Part shown: positions 47,981-58,254 of the stretch, piece by piece | Layout of the letters: each line of letters begins with the position of its first letter | How positions within the stretch are numbered: the first letter of the stretch is position 1 | DNA from: Larix sibirica | Taxonomy: Eukaryota > Streptophyta > Pinopsida > Pinales > Pinaceae | Reading direction: 5' to 3' | DNA length: 64,000 bases | Assembly: GCA_004151065.3 (NCBI GenBank) | Contig: NWUY0304101482.1 | Span: 1 to 64,000 of the forward strand | Notes under the pieces: model-generated | What the model saw: the letters and a program-made list of their open reading frames with translations, nothing else | What the model was told of the DNA's origin: nothing | Databases searched by the model: none | Made by a program: the position numbers and the translations under genes

Positions 47981-49860
47981 ATTCTTAGGATCTCTGATGT
48001 AAGAATGCTGGTTCTAACTGTAGAGACATTTTTTCTAGGTTTGGGGGCACAATAATCTTTGATTAAGGTTTAGACCAGGTTTGGGTGGATGTTGGCATGT
48101 CAGGAGGATTATAGTAGGAGAAATCCACTACGTTCTTAGTATATTTGCAAATATCCTGCCCAATAGCACTTAAGCCAATCATATACTCTCCTTTCTTAGC
48201 CTCATTAAAGGTGTAAACAACACCTCAAGGTTTTAAGGTCATATTATTCCCCGACGACAAGCTTCTGCAGAATGGATCTTACAGAATCGCAGAGACAATG
48301 GCTTTTTAACCTTGACCAAGCTTACAGATTCTAAAGCGTACCATTATAAATACTCTACTAGGACTTGTCCATAACTGTTTTTGATCCGCCAAGATCACAC
48401 TTGGTGCAGGGCGGAGAGCATACACAGATGGACATAAAAAACTAAAAATGACTCGGAGCACTGACAAAATGGTGCTCAGAATACTAGACTTCAGACTATC
48501 CTAGACCTCTGGACTCTCTCCCAACTGATTATCAAAATGAGAGGCTTGCTTATATATATTTAGAAGCAGGTTGCCGGTAATGGAAAACCTACAAGTGCAA
48601 AGTTACCGCATTAAAAGAGAATCTTGTTCTTCCAAAGATGATGGGGTGTCCAATGGACTATCGAATATTATCTCGTTCCTTGGAGCCTTTCGGGGGGACC
48701 CATCCTTACTTGTAGGACAACTTATGACATAAAGCAAATCACGGTAGATAATATATATCTATGATCTTACTAAAGAGAACACAGTGGAGTCAGACAGCCG
48801 ACCCACGGAGGCTAAAAGACGATTCGATTTATATATGCTGTCGGCCTACTAAAAAAAAGTGGAGTTCTTTTTTTGAACCCACGAACATGTTCTCATAATA
48901 CGGATGGCACCACAGTCGGCCATCAATACATGACTAGATACAAAGTGGAATCTATGAGCGGATCCATGGACGCTACAAGAATATTGAACATAGCATAAGG
49001 GGCATTTGTGAGTGGCCCACTTTGCTTCCATTATTACGAAATCTTACAAAGAGAATATTGACAAGGACAACACTTAGTCCAAAGAGCTGTCATCAGATGT
49101 GCTATCAGGTGCATGTAGATAAGGCGGTACATGGTCTGGTGTGATTGGAGGAAATAGGCTGAAACATTTGTCGAATGGAGAATCTATCATTGAGGGAGCA
49201 AAGTATTCTGGCAGTATGAATAGTCTTCCTTGGAAATATGATTTTACACCATTTTTATCCATCTCTTGGATCTTCTGCAATCAGCTCTAGCTTGCAATCT
49301 GTAAATATAATTTCAGATCCAAACCAAAGGTGGTGGTGTCTGCCACTAAGAAGTTCGGACTGCAAAATGGCAATAAACTGGTACTTTATATAGCAGGATA
49401 CTGACTAATCACGAGGATAATAATTATGCATAAATACACAGAACCATGTAGACCATAAAAATGGAACTATTGACTCACATTCTATAAGATCCAGACATAT
49501 TTTCTATATTTATTGCATTTAATTACTTTGCAGTAATTTTCGAATGTCCACCAAGGGCTGCATATCTCTAAAGATGACTATCCTATATGGGGTGGATGAA
49601 CTAAAATACCAGCATGAAAAATCAGACTTATAATTAGGTATGCAACGTTATCATCTTCAGGATGATTATTGACCCATTTGCAGACAATACTTTCATATGC
49701 AGGACTATACAATGAGACACTCATGACATAAACAAACATGACAATTGTCACAGACTCAAATCCAATGCATATTTACAGGAGGTGGATATGGTATAGGAGG
49801 AGGAACTGGTTCTGCTTGAACTTCTGGATTTTTAGCAGGGTTGGCCCTACTCTAACATTT
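47981..49860 (-). other. Pararetrovirus 3' region, promoter and leader
   Basis: Minus-strand DNA between the RNase H remnant and the primer-binding site. A frame at 49280-49074 ends in the acidic tail DSTSDDSSLD and could be the polyprotein C-terminus. A TATA box lies at 48549-48559. The rest is rich in short frames and stops, as expected for a leader, with one coding-like stretch near 48080-48240 that I cannot place. No LTR pair is present, which favours a pararetrovirus over an LTR element. Confidence 0.55.
48549..48559 (-). promoter_or_regulatory. Candidate TATA box of pregenomic RNA promoter
   Basis: Minus-strand ATATATATAAG is followed by CAAGCCTCTCATTTTG. It lies about 570 nt upstream of the primer-binding site, a distance in the range of caulimovirid leaders. 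Supported by position and sequence only. Confidence 0.5.
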
Positions 49861-50870
49861 TCATTTATCGAACATTAGTCTGACAACTTTTCTGAGCCAG
49901 GTGTTGGCCTTCTCTGGTCTAAAAATCTGCAAGACAATTGGCTTTTCCAGGCTTGTACTGGATGTCAAAATAATAGCTGATAGCCTTAGGCTCCATCTTA
50001 AGACTCTGTTGTTACCTTGCTCTAGTAGTCTTATGTTCTGAAGCATCCCCTTTATATGCTTGAGATCTGTGCGAACTGTAAAATGCACGGGTTTCAGGAA
50101 TAACCTGAAACACTTTATCCCTTGTTTTATTGCTAGTATTTCTTTATGAGAGGAGGGATAGTTTAGTTAAACACCTTTGAATGAACCTGAGGCATACATA
50201 CACACCTATTCTCTGTGGCTATGCTTTTGAACACTGCTGCCCATATTTTATCTGAAGCATCTATTGAAAGGATAAATGGGAGATGCAACTTAGGTAGTAT
50301 CAGACTTGGGATATTCTGAATTTTATATTGAATAATCTGGACCGCTTGGGTCATCTTATCGTTCCAAAGAAGATTTGGCTTTATCAGGCGTGCCTGCAAG
50401 CAATGGGCATCAGCTGCCTGCTTTTCAGAAAAATACTTTATATAATTAAAACATCCGAGGAATATCTGCAATTGTTTCTTATCCAGAATCTGATCAGGAA
50501 ACTCGGACAGGGCTTTTCAAACATGATCCTGCAACTCTACTTTTCCTTTAGCTAGGATAAAACCCAAATATTCAATCCGTGTCTGACCAAACTCACTTTT
50601 CTTTTTGGATAATGCTAACCCATGTTGAAAAACCAGGTAATAAAACTTGGTTAGGTGGTCCTTGTGTTGGTTCATATCAAATGAACAGATTAGCAGATCA
50701 TCAATATAAATCACAACAAATGAAACATTGAGAAACACATCTTCCATGCGTTTTTTCACTTTGATGGAGCATTCTTAAAACCAAAAGATATTACTCTCCA
50801 CTGGTACTGACTATGAGGAACTATACAAAGCCAATCATCTTATACCTGTCTTCTGGAGTTCTACATCTTT
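49861..50870 (-). pseudogene. Caulimovirid-like reverse transcriptase / RNase H remnant
   Basis: Read on the minus strand: SQYQWRV and FGFKNAPS (about 50830-50770), the finger/palm context typical of Caulimoviridae; YIDD catalytic motif intact at 50708-50697; LGFILAKGK; then a frame change to FLGCFNYIKYF (connection, about 50460) and FILSIDASD (RNase H first Asp region, about 50265); and finally RTDLKHIKGM and LEQGNNRVLRW (50088-49990) of RNase H. Three main frames plus a gap separate the parts. The DxxSGF-type motif A is missing because homology stops near 50870, right beside array 7. It cannot be functional. Ty3/gypsy is the alternative, but the RNase H and connection wording and the lack of integrase favour a pararetrovirus. 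Confidence 0.85.
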
Positions 50871-50884
50871 CCATCACATGTAAG

Positions 50885-51115
50885 CTCCAGCATCATCTAT
50901 AGATACCTATCCACCAGCACCACATTTATTCCACCTAGCGAAGTATCCCAACTAGTTGGTTCAGCAAGAGTTGACTCAGGATACGAAGTAGTTCCAGTGT
51001 CAGCAGCAGATGTAGAGTAAGTAGATCCAGTTAGAGTAAGTTGTTTCTGTAATGGGTCCAGTACCAGTATAAGCACCAATAGCACTAGTAGCACTACTTG
51101 TACTTGTAGTTAAGA
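50885..51115 (-). repeat. Degenerate triplet-phased array (array 7)
   Basis: Minus-strand phase reads TGSTYSTSAADTGTTSYPES and then TLAEPTSWDTS within an open frame (51094-50897); its first 20 codons are in a Leu/Val-rich phase. It directly abuts the truncated end of the pararetrovirus. Confidence 0.7.
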
Positions 51116-51303
51116 TCATAAACCAACTCCGGTATTGCCTTCCTATCCTTATGGCTCGGAAATCAATTGATGGGCAAAGTCTATTATTTCCTTCTTAGTA
51201 CAGTCCTTCTTAGTACAGTAACGATTAAGTACATGGGTCTAGTTTGGGTCTTTACATAAAAATAATAAATATATATATAAGTAAAAGAAATCTAACTTGA
51301 TCA

Positions 51304-51329
51304 CCTTGCTCTTCCTTCAGTCAAGCAAG
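51304..51329 (+). repeat. Dispersed repeat, diverged third copy
   Basis: CCTTGCTCTTCCTTCAGTCAAGCAAG differs at only three positions from the matching 26 bases of the repeats at 11097 and 56772. Confidence 0.65.
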
Positions 51330-51519
51330 CATTTCGTACCATTTATTAAAAGAATCGATTTCAAGTCCATTCACATAGTTTCACGCGGCTACCCTAAACT
51401 GAAACCAAGGCTCAAGCGTTAAGGTCCAACTGGATGGCTTTATTAGGTGGTCCTACCCACACCTACAGTACTTAATGCTACTATAAGTAATCTTTCCACA
51501 TATGCATTTGTTTCAATCC

Positions 51520-51744
51520 GTTAGGTGAAGGCATTTTATAGTGTTCTAAAGAAGTGATGCTCAATATCCTGTGGTTCCTAGAGGTGGAGTTACGGCTATT
51601 GGAAAGGAGTGTAGTGCATTCGGATCTGTTCCTAGAAGTGACGTTCCAACAAGTTATAGTGTTCCAATTTGTATAATTCCGAGTAAGGTTCCGACTCTCT
51701 TTCTTTAAGCTCAGCCAACAGTGACTATTTCGAGCGGCATTCAT
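51520..51744 (+). repeat. Degenerate triplet-phased array, GTTCCT flavour (array 9)
   Basis: Words GTTCCTAGAAGTGACGTTCC, GTGGTTCCTAGAGGTGGAGT and AGTGTTCCAATT recur. One plus-strand phase reads GSVPRSDVPTSYSVP with further Val-Pro pairs and no stop for about 50 codons. The minus strand stays open for 87 codons (51744-51481), Asn/Ser/Arg-rich, a reflection of the same repeat. Confidence 0.65.
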
Positions 51745-53095
51745 CAGTGTTATGCCAGGGGAGGGACACGGACTTTACCTCATGTTCTATGAAAGGGTGG
51801 TGTTTCTACTCTCGGTGGTAGCTATGAATCAAGTGGGCCCTTTTACAAACAAAAAACCTTTTGGATTCTTTCATTGCTTGACTAATAAAAATTTCTATTT
51901 TATTGCTTGGTGGATAGAAGGAAGAAGAGAAGCAAATCGCTTGGATGGATTAATAGCAGATAAGACATAGCATGAAGAGGAGCATCTAACAATTTATTCT
52001 TTATTCAGAGCTTGGCATATTATATCTTTAGAGCTTGCATAGAAGAGAGAGATAGAAGCTTGGAGAGAAGGAAGAGTTGGTAAAGTGATAGTTCATGGAG
52101 GATATTAATTATTAACATTCCTAGTTTTTCTTTCTGGAGATTGATTCTTACTTGTATCTTTGCAGCTTGTCCTTGACTCATAAGTATTCTATTTTACAGC
52201 TTTAGTCTCTTGCTCAGTATGACAACATGAAGTAGGTTAGGTAAAGTAAGGAATACAAGTCCCAGTGATATAGAAATAAACTTATATGGTTAGTTGCTAC
52301 GAGTATTGAATATATGGTGCATCGTAAAGTAACAATGGGTTAGCCAAGCTTATATGATCAAGGTAGTAAGCCAAGGTTATATAATCTTAATTCGGATCCA
52401 AGTAACAAAGAAGCTATAATATCCAATAAGCCACAAAGCCAAAATAAATATCCTGTTTCCTGCTGCCAAGCCTCTCCCATCACCTCCGTTTCCCTTCGTC
52501 ATCAATAATAACAGTGCATAATTAGGTATCCGTGAGCCAGGACAAGAAGAAATACATACTTAGCCAATCCGCAAAGACTATACTAAATATGTAATCGATT
52601 TCATTATATGATGCAGTGTTCATCAAGTGTTGAGTTGAGATTCTTTGTATGATCCCGCTGGTGAATGAATCATGGTAAGTAATGTAATCCAATGTGGAAG
52701 TTATGTAATGTCATCATAGTGTCTTCTCCTCTTGCCATCATAGTTTCTTTTTTATATTGATGTTGGACTGGATATTAAAGAAGCACCCCGTAGGTAATAC
52801 AAGTTCCTTATGAATACGAACTAATATGAATTGTTATCTGCTCCTACTGTCGTTGATGCTATGACTTGTTCTTCTCTGCTTTGAATCAAGGAATAGTGGT
52901 ATATAACTATTAGTGATCACAAGTAAATAAGAATAGTAGTAGTGAGGCAAGCAATATAAAGAGAAATAACTCTGAGTATGATCGCTTGTCTCCGAATCCA
53001 GGAACAGAACTCCTCGACATGATGATGAAACAAGGCATGGTTGTCAGTATTTCCTCATGATGTAAAGTGACACAGTAAGTATCTCATTCAGTAAA
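51745..53095. other. Unassigned spacer
   Basis: No gene recognised. Rich in AAGTAAG, ATAGAAG and GGTAAGTAATG-like words. Just before 53096 a short stretch reading PGTELLDMMMKQGMVV could belong with the ORF that follows. Confidence 0.45.
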
Positions 53096-53566
53096 GTGGT
53101 GGAAGAGTCTGCAATGAAGCCTCCTCATCTGCTTCCATGTTTTGTATCTGACCGGTTGGTGTTACAGGAAATACTGTACCAGACACATGTGCATGGTGTG
53201 GCAGCTGTGCTGACAAGGAAGAAGAAAGCCCCTTGGCCAAAATTGCCTATCAGTGTGGGGTCTTATACTGTAGAAGATGCTGCTCATATCCAGCCAGAAA
53301 TATATATCTTGTATTCTTACCGTTTTGCTGATGGAAGGTTTAGGAACATGGATTCACTTCAAGTTTTGGAGAACCATTGCTTGAAGCAGTCATTTACATG
53401 GGCCTATGTTCACGAAACATTCTTGGAAGAAGAGAATCACGCTCGAGCTGTTACACTTCAGGAGGTCCAAACCAAAATTGGAACTAAAAAGAAAGCTACT
53501 AGCCGATGTACTAGCTTTATACTTAATGTACCGTTGAAGGGCGCGGTCTCTGAACGTAGTCTCTAG
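53096..53566 (+). CDS. Unidentified 156-codon ORF, chimeric at its 3' end
   Basis: The longest open frame of the window. It opens at GTG 53096 after an in-frame stop; the first ATG is at 53114. Up to about codon 135 it looks like genuine protein: VLTRKKKAPWPKLPISVGSY, QPEIYILYSYRFADGRFRN and CLKQSFTWAYVHE, hydrophilic and mixed alpha/beta in style, with no signal peptide or membrane segment. I do not recognise the family. From about 53500 the same DNA is the antisense of a gypsy gag fragment, so the last 20 or so codons (TSRCTSFILNVPLKG onward) are an artefact of the junction. The protein-like part is probably an exon of a nuclear gene or an element. No promoter or start context supports expression. 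Confidence 0.35.
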   Translation: MVEESAMKPPHLLPCFVSDRLVLQEILYQTHVHGVAAVLTRKKKAPWPKLPISVGSYTVEDAAHIQPEIYILYSYRFADGRFRNMDSLQVLENHCLKQSFTWAYVHETFLEEENHARAVTLQEVQTKIGTKKKATSRCTSFILNVPLKGAVSERSL

Positions 53567-53716
53567 GTGCGCGATCTTAGCTGCTTCGTCTATGATCCTG
53601 TTAACAGTCCAGATAACCTTACAAGTGAACCAATGTTGTTCTGCATCGTCCTTCCCGATCCCATGGAACACGGGAAGCCTGATGAATGGGTCGTTTAAGT
53701 TATTGCCATTGGGCAA
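53500..53716 (-). mobile_element. Ty3/gypsy gag fragment
   Basis: Minus strand from 53716: LPVFHGIGKDDAEQHWFTCK, IWTVNRI, DEAAKIAHLETTFRDRALQR and YIKYKAS match the retrotransposon gag domain (F-x-G-x-x-x-x-D-A-x-x-H...Q-L-x-x-T-L-R-x-x-A-x-x-W-Y). It is uninterrupted for about 70 codons, better kept than the other gypsy pieces. Homology ends abruptly near 53500, where the unidentified plus-strand ORF begins in antisense. Confidence 0.85.
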
Positions 53717-53821
53717 AGTGAAAATATCTTACTACAGTACCTCCTCTACTTGTTAGGTTTCTTTCTATTCTTGCTAAGTAATGTTTATAACTCGGGTTTA
53801 TACCAAACTTTCTCTCTATTC

Positions 53822-54049
53822 TTACAAGACACGCGCGGGGGTTGGTTCAAACAGGGGATTGTACCAATTCACTTTTCCAAATCCTTCTCCGACAGATCCA
53901 TAAGGTTTTGATAAACTCATGCACGCAAACAGTTCCGCCACCGCTGAGGTGTCCTCACTCTCACTAAGATCCTCCCCAGCATTGCCCTTTCCATTCTCAT
54001 TGTCTGAAGCACCTTTATCTTCTTCACTTGTGTCTGGAAGATTTATCAC
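53822..54049 (-). other. Acidic open frame upstream of the gag fragment
   Basis: A 75-codon minus-strand frame begins INLPDTSEEDKGASDNENGK and is Glu/Asp/Ser-rich in its first half. It lies 5' of the gag fragment on the same strand and could be the gag N-terminal extension, but I have no family match. Confidence 0.35.
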
Positions 54050-55510
54050 AAATCACGAGGTTCCAACATTCCTTCTCTCTCCTCGCTTACCATCTCTATC
54101 GGCATAGCCTAGGGACGCCAAACTCTGCGCACTGCTATCCTATAAGACCTTCTGTCTACTGCGTGCACATATATATGAGCTTATCCTTCCTATGTGAGGT
54201 ACAGCAGAGCTAAGAGGTGTTGTACTGGATGGACATACTCTTTCTTTCACCATAAAGTGTTCTGCAAAGCCCGGACCATGAGGTGTCCTGCGGAGCTAAC
54301 AACCGATATCAATATTATGAAATAAATCTACAAGGTAAAGGAAAAGCGTAATTACATATATAATTTGCAAGAACAATTCTCCTGATCGCGCGATGCACTC
54401 CTTTCAAAGGGGTTACGTTAAAATGCACGGCGTTATGCCGTGTGGAATAAACACGACGATAACCAATTTTGATTTTTGGCCTTAATTCCAATGTAGATTG
54501 CGTAGATTGTACCTTTTCGTTCGTATAAATAACCAGTTTACTTTGTTTACCCCCAGAATTTCCAATGTATATTGCTAAAATTGTTGTACCCTTTAATTCG
54601 TGTGAATACTTATATAACTTCTGGTTTCAGCTCTGCTGGGGAATGTCACCGGAAGGCACGTGGTCAACTTGGAAGGGCGGCGCATTTCCTGGTCATTTAA
54701 TTCCTCAATATCTACGACTTAAAATGGCATGGCATGATCCTGAATAAATGTCTGGAGCTGTTCAGCTACAAAACCGTTGTACTTGTTTAAAAGAACTGCT
54801 CCTTATTTGTTGGACTAAACCCCGTTGTAGGTTCGATTTGCCTAAGAACCGCAAAAAAGTATCTTTCTAGTTTATTCAAATGGGTGGGGAGGAAGTTGGC
54901 GTTCAAACCCTTTCAGGGGCTTAATTCATGGGACGTAAGGCAAGTATAAAATTACTACTGGTTCACAGCTACCTCGCCACCTTATGAGCAATCGGGGTAA
55001 GATATCCATTCCCCTTAATACCATTCCTACCTCTTCTCTCCTGCTACTCCCTCTTTAACTAGACTCTTTATACTTGTTCCTGCGGAGCTAGGAAATATTG
55101 TTCTACTAGGAAATATTGTGCAACAGGGACAGTGGTGTGCAGGCAGGAAGGAAGGAATATTGTGGCTCTTACCCGATATTGTGGCCATGATCCATTACAG
55201 CTAATTACGGGTTCAAAGCTAATTACGGGCTAGTTCAGAGCTACAAGGTAACGCCGCCCTACAAGTAAGGTAACGCCCTACAGTTATAGTCCTTTCTCCT
55301 TGCCTAATTATAAAATCAAAAATGTACGTGCAATCTATGTATACTTTATTTTGACGGATGTGGAAAATGAGGAAGAAACGGCAATGGATTCTAGAGGATT
55401 TTCACGCCAATATAAACTCTGAAAAGACAAAGTTTAAAGCAAATATAAAAAAATATATACTCTATAAATATATATATCGCATCATCTTTGGAGGATAACA
55501 TTTTTTATAG
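54050..55510. other. Unassigned spacer
   Basis: No gene recognised. A short duplication of AGGAAATATTGT and AGCTAATTACGGG words occurs at 55089-55230, and CACGGCGTTATGCCGTG near 54426 is a small hairpin. Confidence 0.45.
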
Positions 55511-56041
55511 GTTCGTGTGCCCATTGAAGACTGTGACTGATAATGCAAAATCTTTTAGGGCCATTGACTTGGTTGCTTCTTTCAAGAAGCACAATATTAT
55601 AATGTTTCACTCCTATAATTATTACCCACATGGGAATAGTCAGGTAGAGTCTTCCAACAAAAATTGAATTAGGATTATTTGAAAACAGCCAAATAATAGA
55701 ATAAAAAGAGAGCATGATATTCCCACTTGAGGTATGTTTTGTGGGCTGACCGAGTATGTGCTAAGAGGGCCACTGGGAAATCACCTTTTCAACTAGTTTA
55801 TGGGGCAGATTTCATTCTCCCATTCCAACTCGAGTTACTAGTAATGAAGCTTTTGCAAGACGTGGTTGAGAAGCCAGACAAGATTAAGAGGAGAATCAAT
55901 CAATTTATGACAGTACAGGAATATAGGGCTTAGGTCCATACCAGGTTTCAGTATTACCATCAGAAGATGAAGCAAGTTTTCGATAAGAAGGCTAGGCCTC
56001 GAGATTTTAAGCCAAGGGATTTGGTACTTCTTAAACACTGA
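55511..56041 (+). mobile_element. Ty3/gypsy integrase fragment, decayed
   Basis: Plus-strand frame from 55511 reads KTVTDNAKSF (second catalytic Asp in TDN), HSYNYYPHGNSQVESSNKN (catalytic Glu in QVE) and a TGA. After a frame change near 55710 it goes on LRYVLWADRVCAKRATGKSP, FQLVYGADFILPFQLEL and RRINQFMTVQEYRA, a TAG, and KMKQVFDKKARPRDFKPRDL with VLLK before TGA at 56039-56041. This is the core-to-C-terminal part of a plant gypsy integrase; the first catalytic Asp is missing. Two internal stops and one frameshift inactivate it. Confidence 0.9.
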
Positions 56042-56149
56042 TAACTTCATAGAATAAAATTGGAAAGAAAGAGACTTGTAAATACTTATAGCTAGCTTTA
56101 TATATTTTGATCTCCAATCGAAGGCTATCTTAACCTCGTCTCACTAGCC

Positions 56150-56345
56150 AGTAAGCGGTCATACCCCTATAGCTATCAGGGCAGCCATTCCCTATAACCC
56201 TTTAATCTCCCTATAGCTTTCAGGGCGGTCATACCTCCATGGCTTTTAAGGCAATCATCCCTCCCATAGTTATCAGGGCAATCACCACTCTCAGGACTGT
56301 AATACCCCTATAGCTCACTGTAACCCCGGATAGCTACGGACACTA
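56150..56345. repeat. ~28-bp decayed tandem repeat (CCCTATAGCTATCAGGGCAGTCATA)
   Basis: Five to six variants of CC(C/T)ATAGCT(A/T)TCAGGGC(A/G)(G/A)(T/C)CAT follow each other, starting near 56166 and decaying towards CCCTATAGCTCACTGTAACC near 56310. No gene. Confidence 0.75.
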
Positions 56346-56489
56346 GATTACCCGACCTCCCTAGCGATCCAGTTTCCGCAACCCCCCATCTGACACTCTC
56401 TTATAAATAAAAGTGCCTCTAATAATTGTTCAAGTATTAATTAATCAAACCACGACGAACAATTTGAATCCCAGATTGGACCACAAAAT

Positions 56490-56706
56490 GTAGTGCAGGG
56501 TAGTTATAGATGCAACAACTATTTGTCGATCAGCAAGGTAATTACTTCAATGTAGATACAGGATACATTTTGGACCCATGTTGTGTACATGCACTTAACA
56601 AGACATTGAAGTCTATTGGGAAGATCAATTGGATATCAGAGATCGTGAACGCTGCTAGAGATGTGCAGAATCGCGAATATTTTGATAAAACCACCATATC
56701 TCTTTA
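56490..56706 (+). mobile_element. hAT transposase fragment, DUF659-like part
   Basis: The plus strand reads IQDTFWT in one frame and then, after a shift, CCVHALNKTLKSIGKINWIS, EIVNAARDVQN. This is the hAT-family text around the W-T-P-C-x-x-H-x-x-x-L-x-L-x-x-I-G-K motif of plant hAT-like proteins. The part before it (about 56490-56550) still shows V-V-Q...N-N-Y-L...S-K. The frame ends at 56707. The transposase continues only after about 320 bp, at 57022. Confidence 0.8.
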
Positions 56707-56771
56707 GCCATCTATAAAAGCAACTAAAGGAAGGAATTCCTTTAGCCCACAGATACTATATATGCTCAATT

Positions 56772-56798
56772 CCCTTGCCCTCCCTTCGGTCAAGCAAG
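56772..56798 (+). repeat. Dispersed 27-bp repeat, copy 2
   Basis: Identical to 11097-11123. It sits in the DNA that separates the two hAT fragments. Confidence 0.85.
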
Positions 56799-57021
56799 CG
56801 ATACACCTTGTCTGATGCGGACAATACCTCCGGACCTTCTATTAAAAAGCAAAATTGAGGTGTAGGGGCAATGAATGGAATAGATGGCCGGAGTCCAAGT
56901 AAAATGAGCGCAATAAGGTGAAGCTTTAGGTGTGAAAGGACGATTTGTGCGCAGATGGCAAATAATGGGTATCATTCATAAGCCCTATAACAAAGTAGCA
57001 GATTCATACTCTCCTAACCTC

Positions 57022-57420
57022 GGAGAGATTTATGAAACCTTTTATAAGCGTTGTCATTTGTATTAGGGATCCTACATTGGATTTATACACACAACACATG
57101 AGACCCATCATTCAGCGTAGGTGGGACACCATGAACCCACAATTACGCATGGCAACATATGCAGTGAATCCCAAAATAGTATATGTAGAGGCCTGGGTTC
57201 CTCCTATTAATGACCCAGAGGTAAAGGAGGGGTTTCAATATGGAATTTGAAAGATGTTCTCCCGTCATAAGAGGAAAAGTTTATTCGCAGAGAGTTTCTT
57301 CCATTTGCAGAACTTAATGGTCCATTCAACAAACCTAACGCGAGGAATGATTTCAAAGGGGGTGGCCCAAGAATCACCAATGGTGTGGTGGAGGATGCAT
57401 GCTAAGTACCCTGGTTAATG
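57022..57420 (+). mobile_element. hAT transposase C-terminal fragment
   Basis: The plus-strand frame reads PTLDLYTQHMRPIIQRRWDT, LRMATYAVNPK and NDPEVKEGF, then in other frames EFLPFAELNGPFNKPNARND and WWRMHAKYPG. RRWD...H/A-A-x-x-L-N-P and W-W-x-x-x-x-x-x-P-x-L are hallmarks of the catalytic-end and dimerisation regions of hAT transposases. It follows the first fragment in order and strand, so both belong to one element. Frame changes near 57245 and 57390 show it is dead. Terminal inverted repeats were not found. Confidence 0.82.
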
Positions 57421-57750
57421 TTCGTGTTCAACTTTTGGGGAAACGAAATAATAATAAGAATTAACTCTATTAAGGGATACTCCCCTTGGCTTTGGATTTA
57501 GGAGTTTAGCCTAAAGTGAAAGGTTGCTTGTATTGAGGTGACAGTTACACACAACCTTGGTTGCCATCTAGGTTGTGCTAGTGGGTTGATACTTTTCCCA
57601 CTCACGTACAGGTTGGACGGTAACATGGAGATAAATTGCATGATGAAATAGTAGATTTTACTACAGTTTTTACTTGGGGAGACCATTGCTTGAGCCCTTA
57701 GCTCTTGTGGCATCATCTCACACATCGAGATGTTCGTTAATGATCTATCT

Positions 57751-57970
57751 ATGCATCCAAGGAGAGCGCTCACTTTGGGTACACATGGAATAAAATTCTA
57801 AGCTCTCAAACAACTATTTTTTACTCTAGATTGACTAAAGAGAGTCTAGCGCCCTAGCTTTTATTGAGGGCACATTGGATATGCTTGGTTAGAGGTTAAT
57901 TAGTGGATCCTAGGAGAGCACTCAACCACTTGGCACATACATTTAGGCTCTCATACATATTTCTCATTAT
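57751..57970. repeat. Diverged direct duplication ~150 bp apart
   Basis: CATCCAAGGAGAGCGCTCAC (57751) with TTGGGTACACAT and CTAAGCTCTCAAACA recurs as GATCCTAGGAGAGCACTCAA (57904) with TTGGCACATACAT and TTAGGCTCTCATACA. The copies are about 70 bp long and roughly three-quarters identical by eye. Confidence 0.65.
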
Positions 57971-58254
57971 TTTATCTCATGTGAATGGGTCCTCCCTTGC
58001 TAGAATCTTGTTAAACATGTGGACAACCTTGCACATGATTTTAGGGAGTTTTTTATGGTGGTTGGCACGTTCTTTCATACATCCAACCGTTGGAGCTATT
58101 TAAGGAAGTTTGTTAACATTGGAATGCTTGCATTTACTCACTTGATGGGACGCTTTACATTTTATATAAGCCCTTTCGTTCTTTCACTAACGACATGGGG
58201 CTTTCAAAATAAATCATTTTGGAAAACTTATAAATACTAAGAAATATTAACTAC

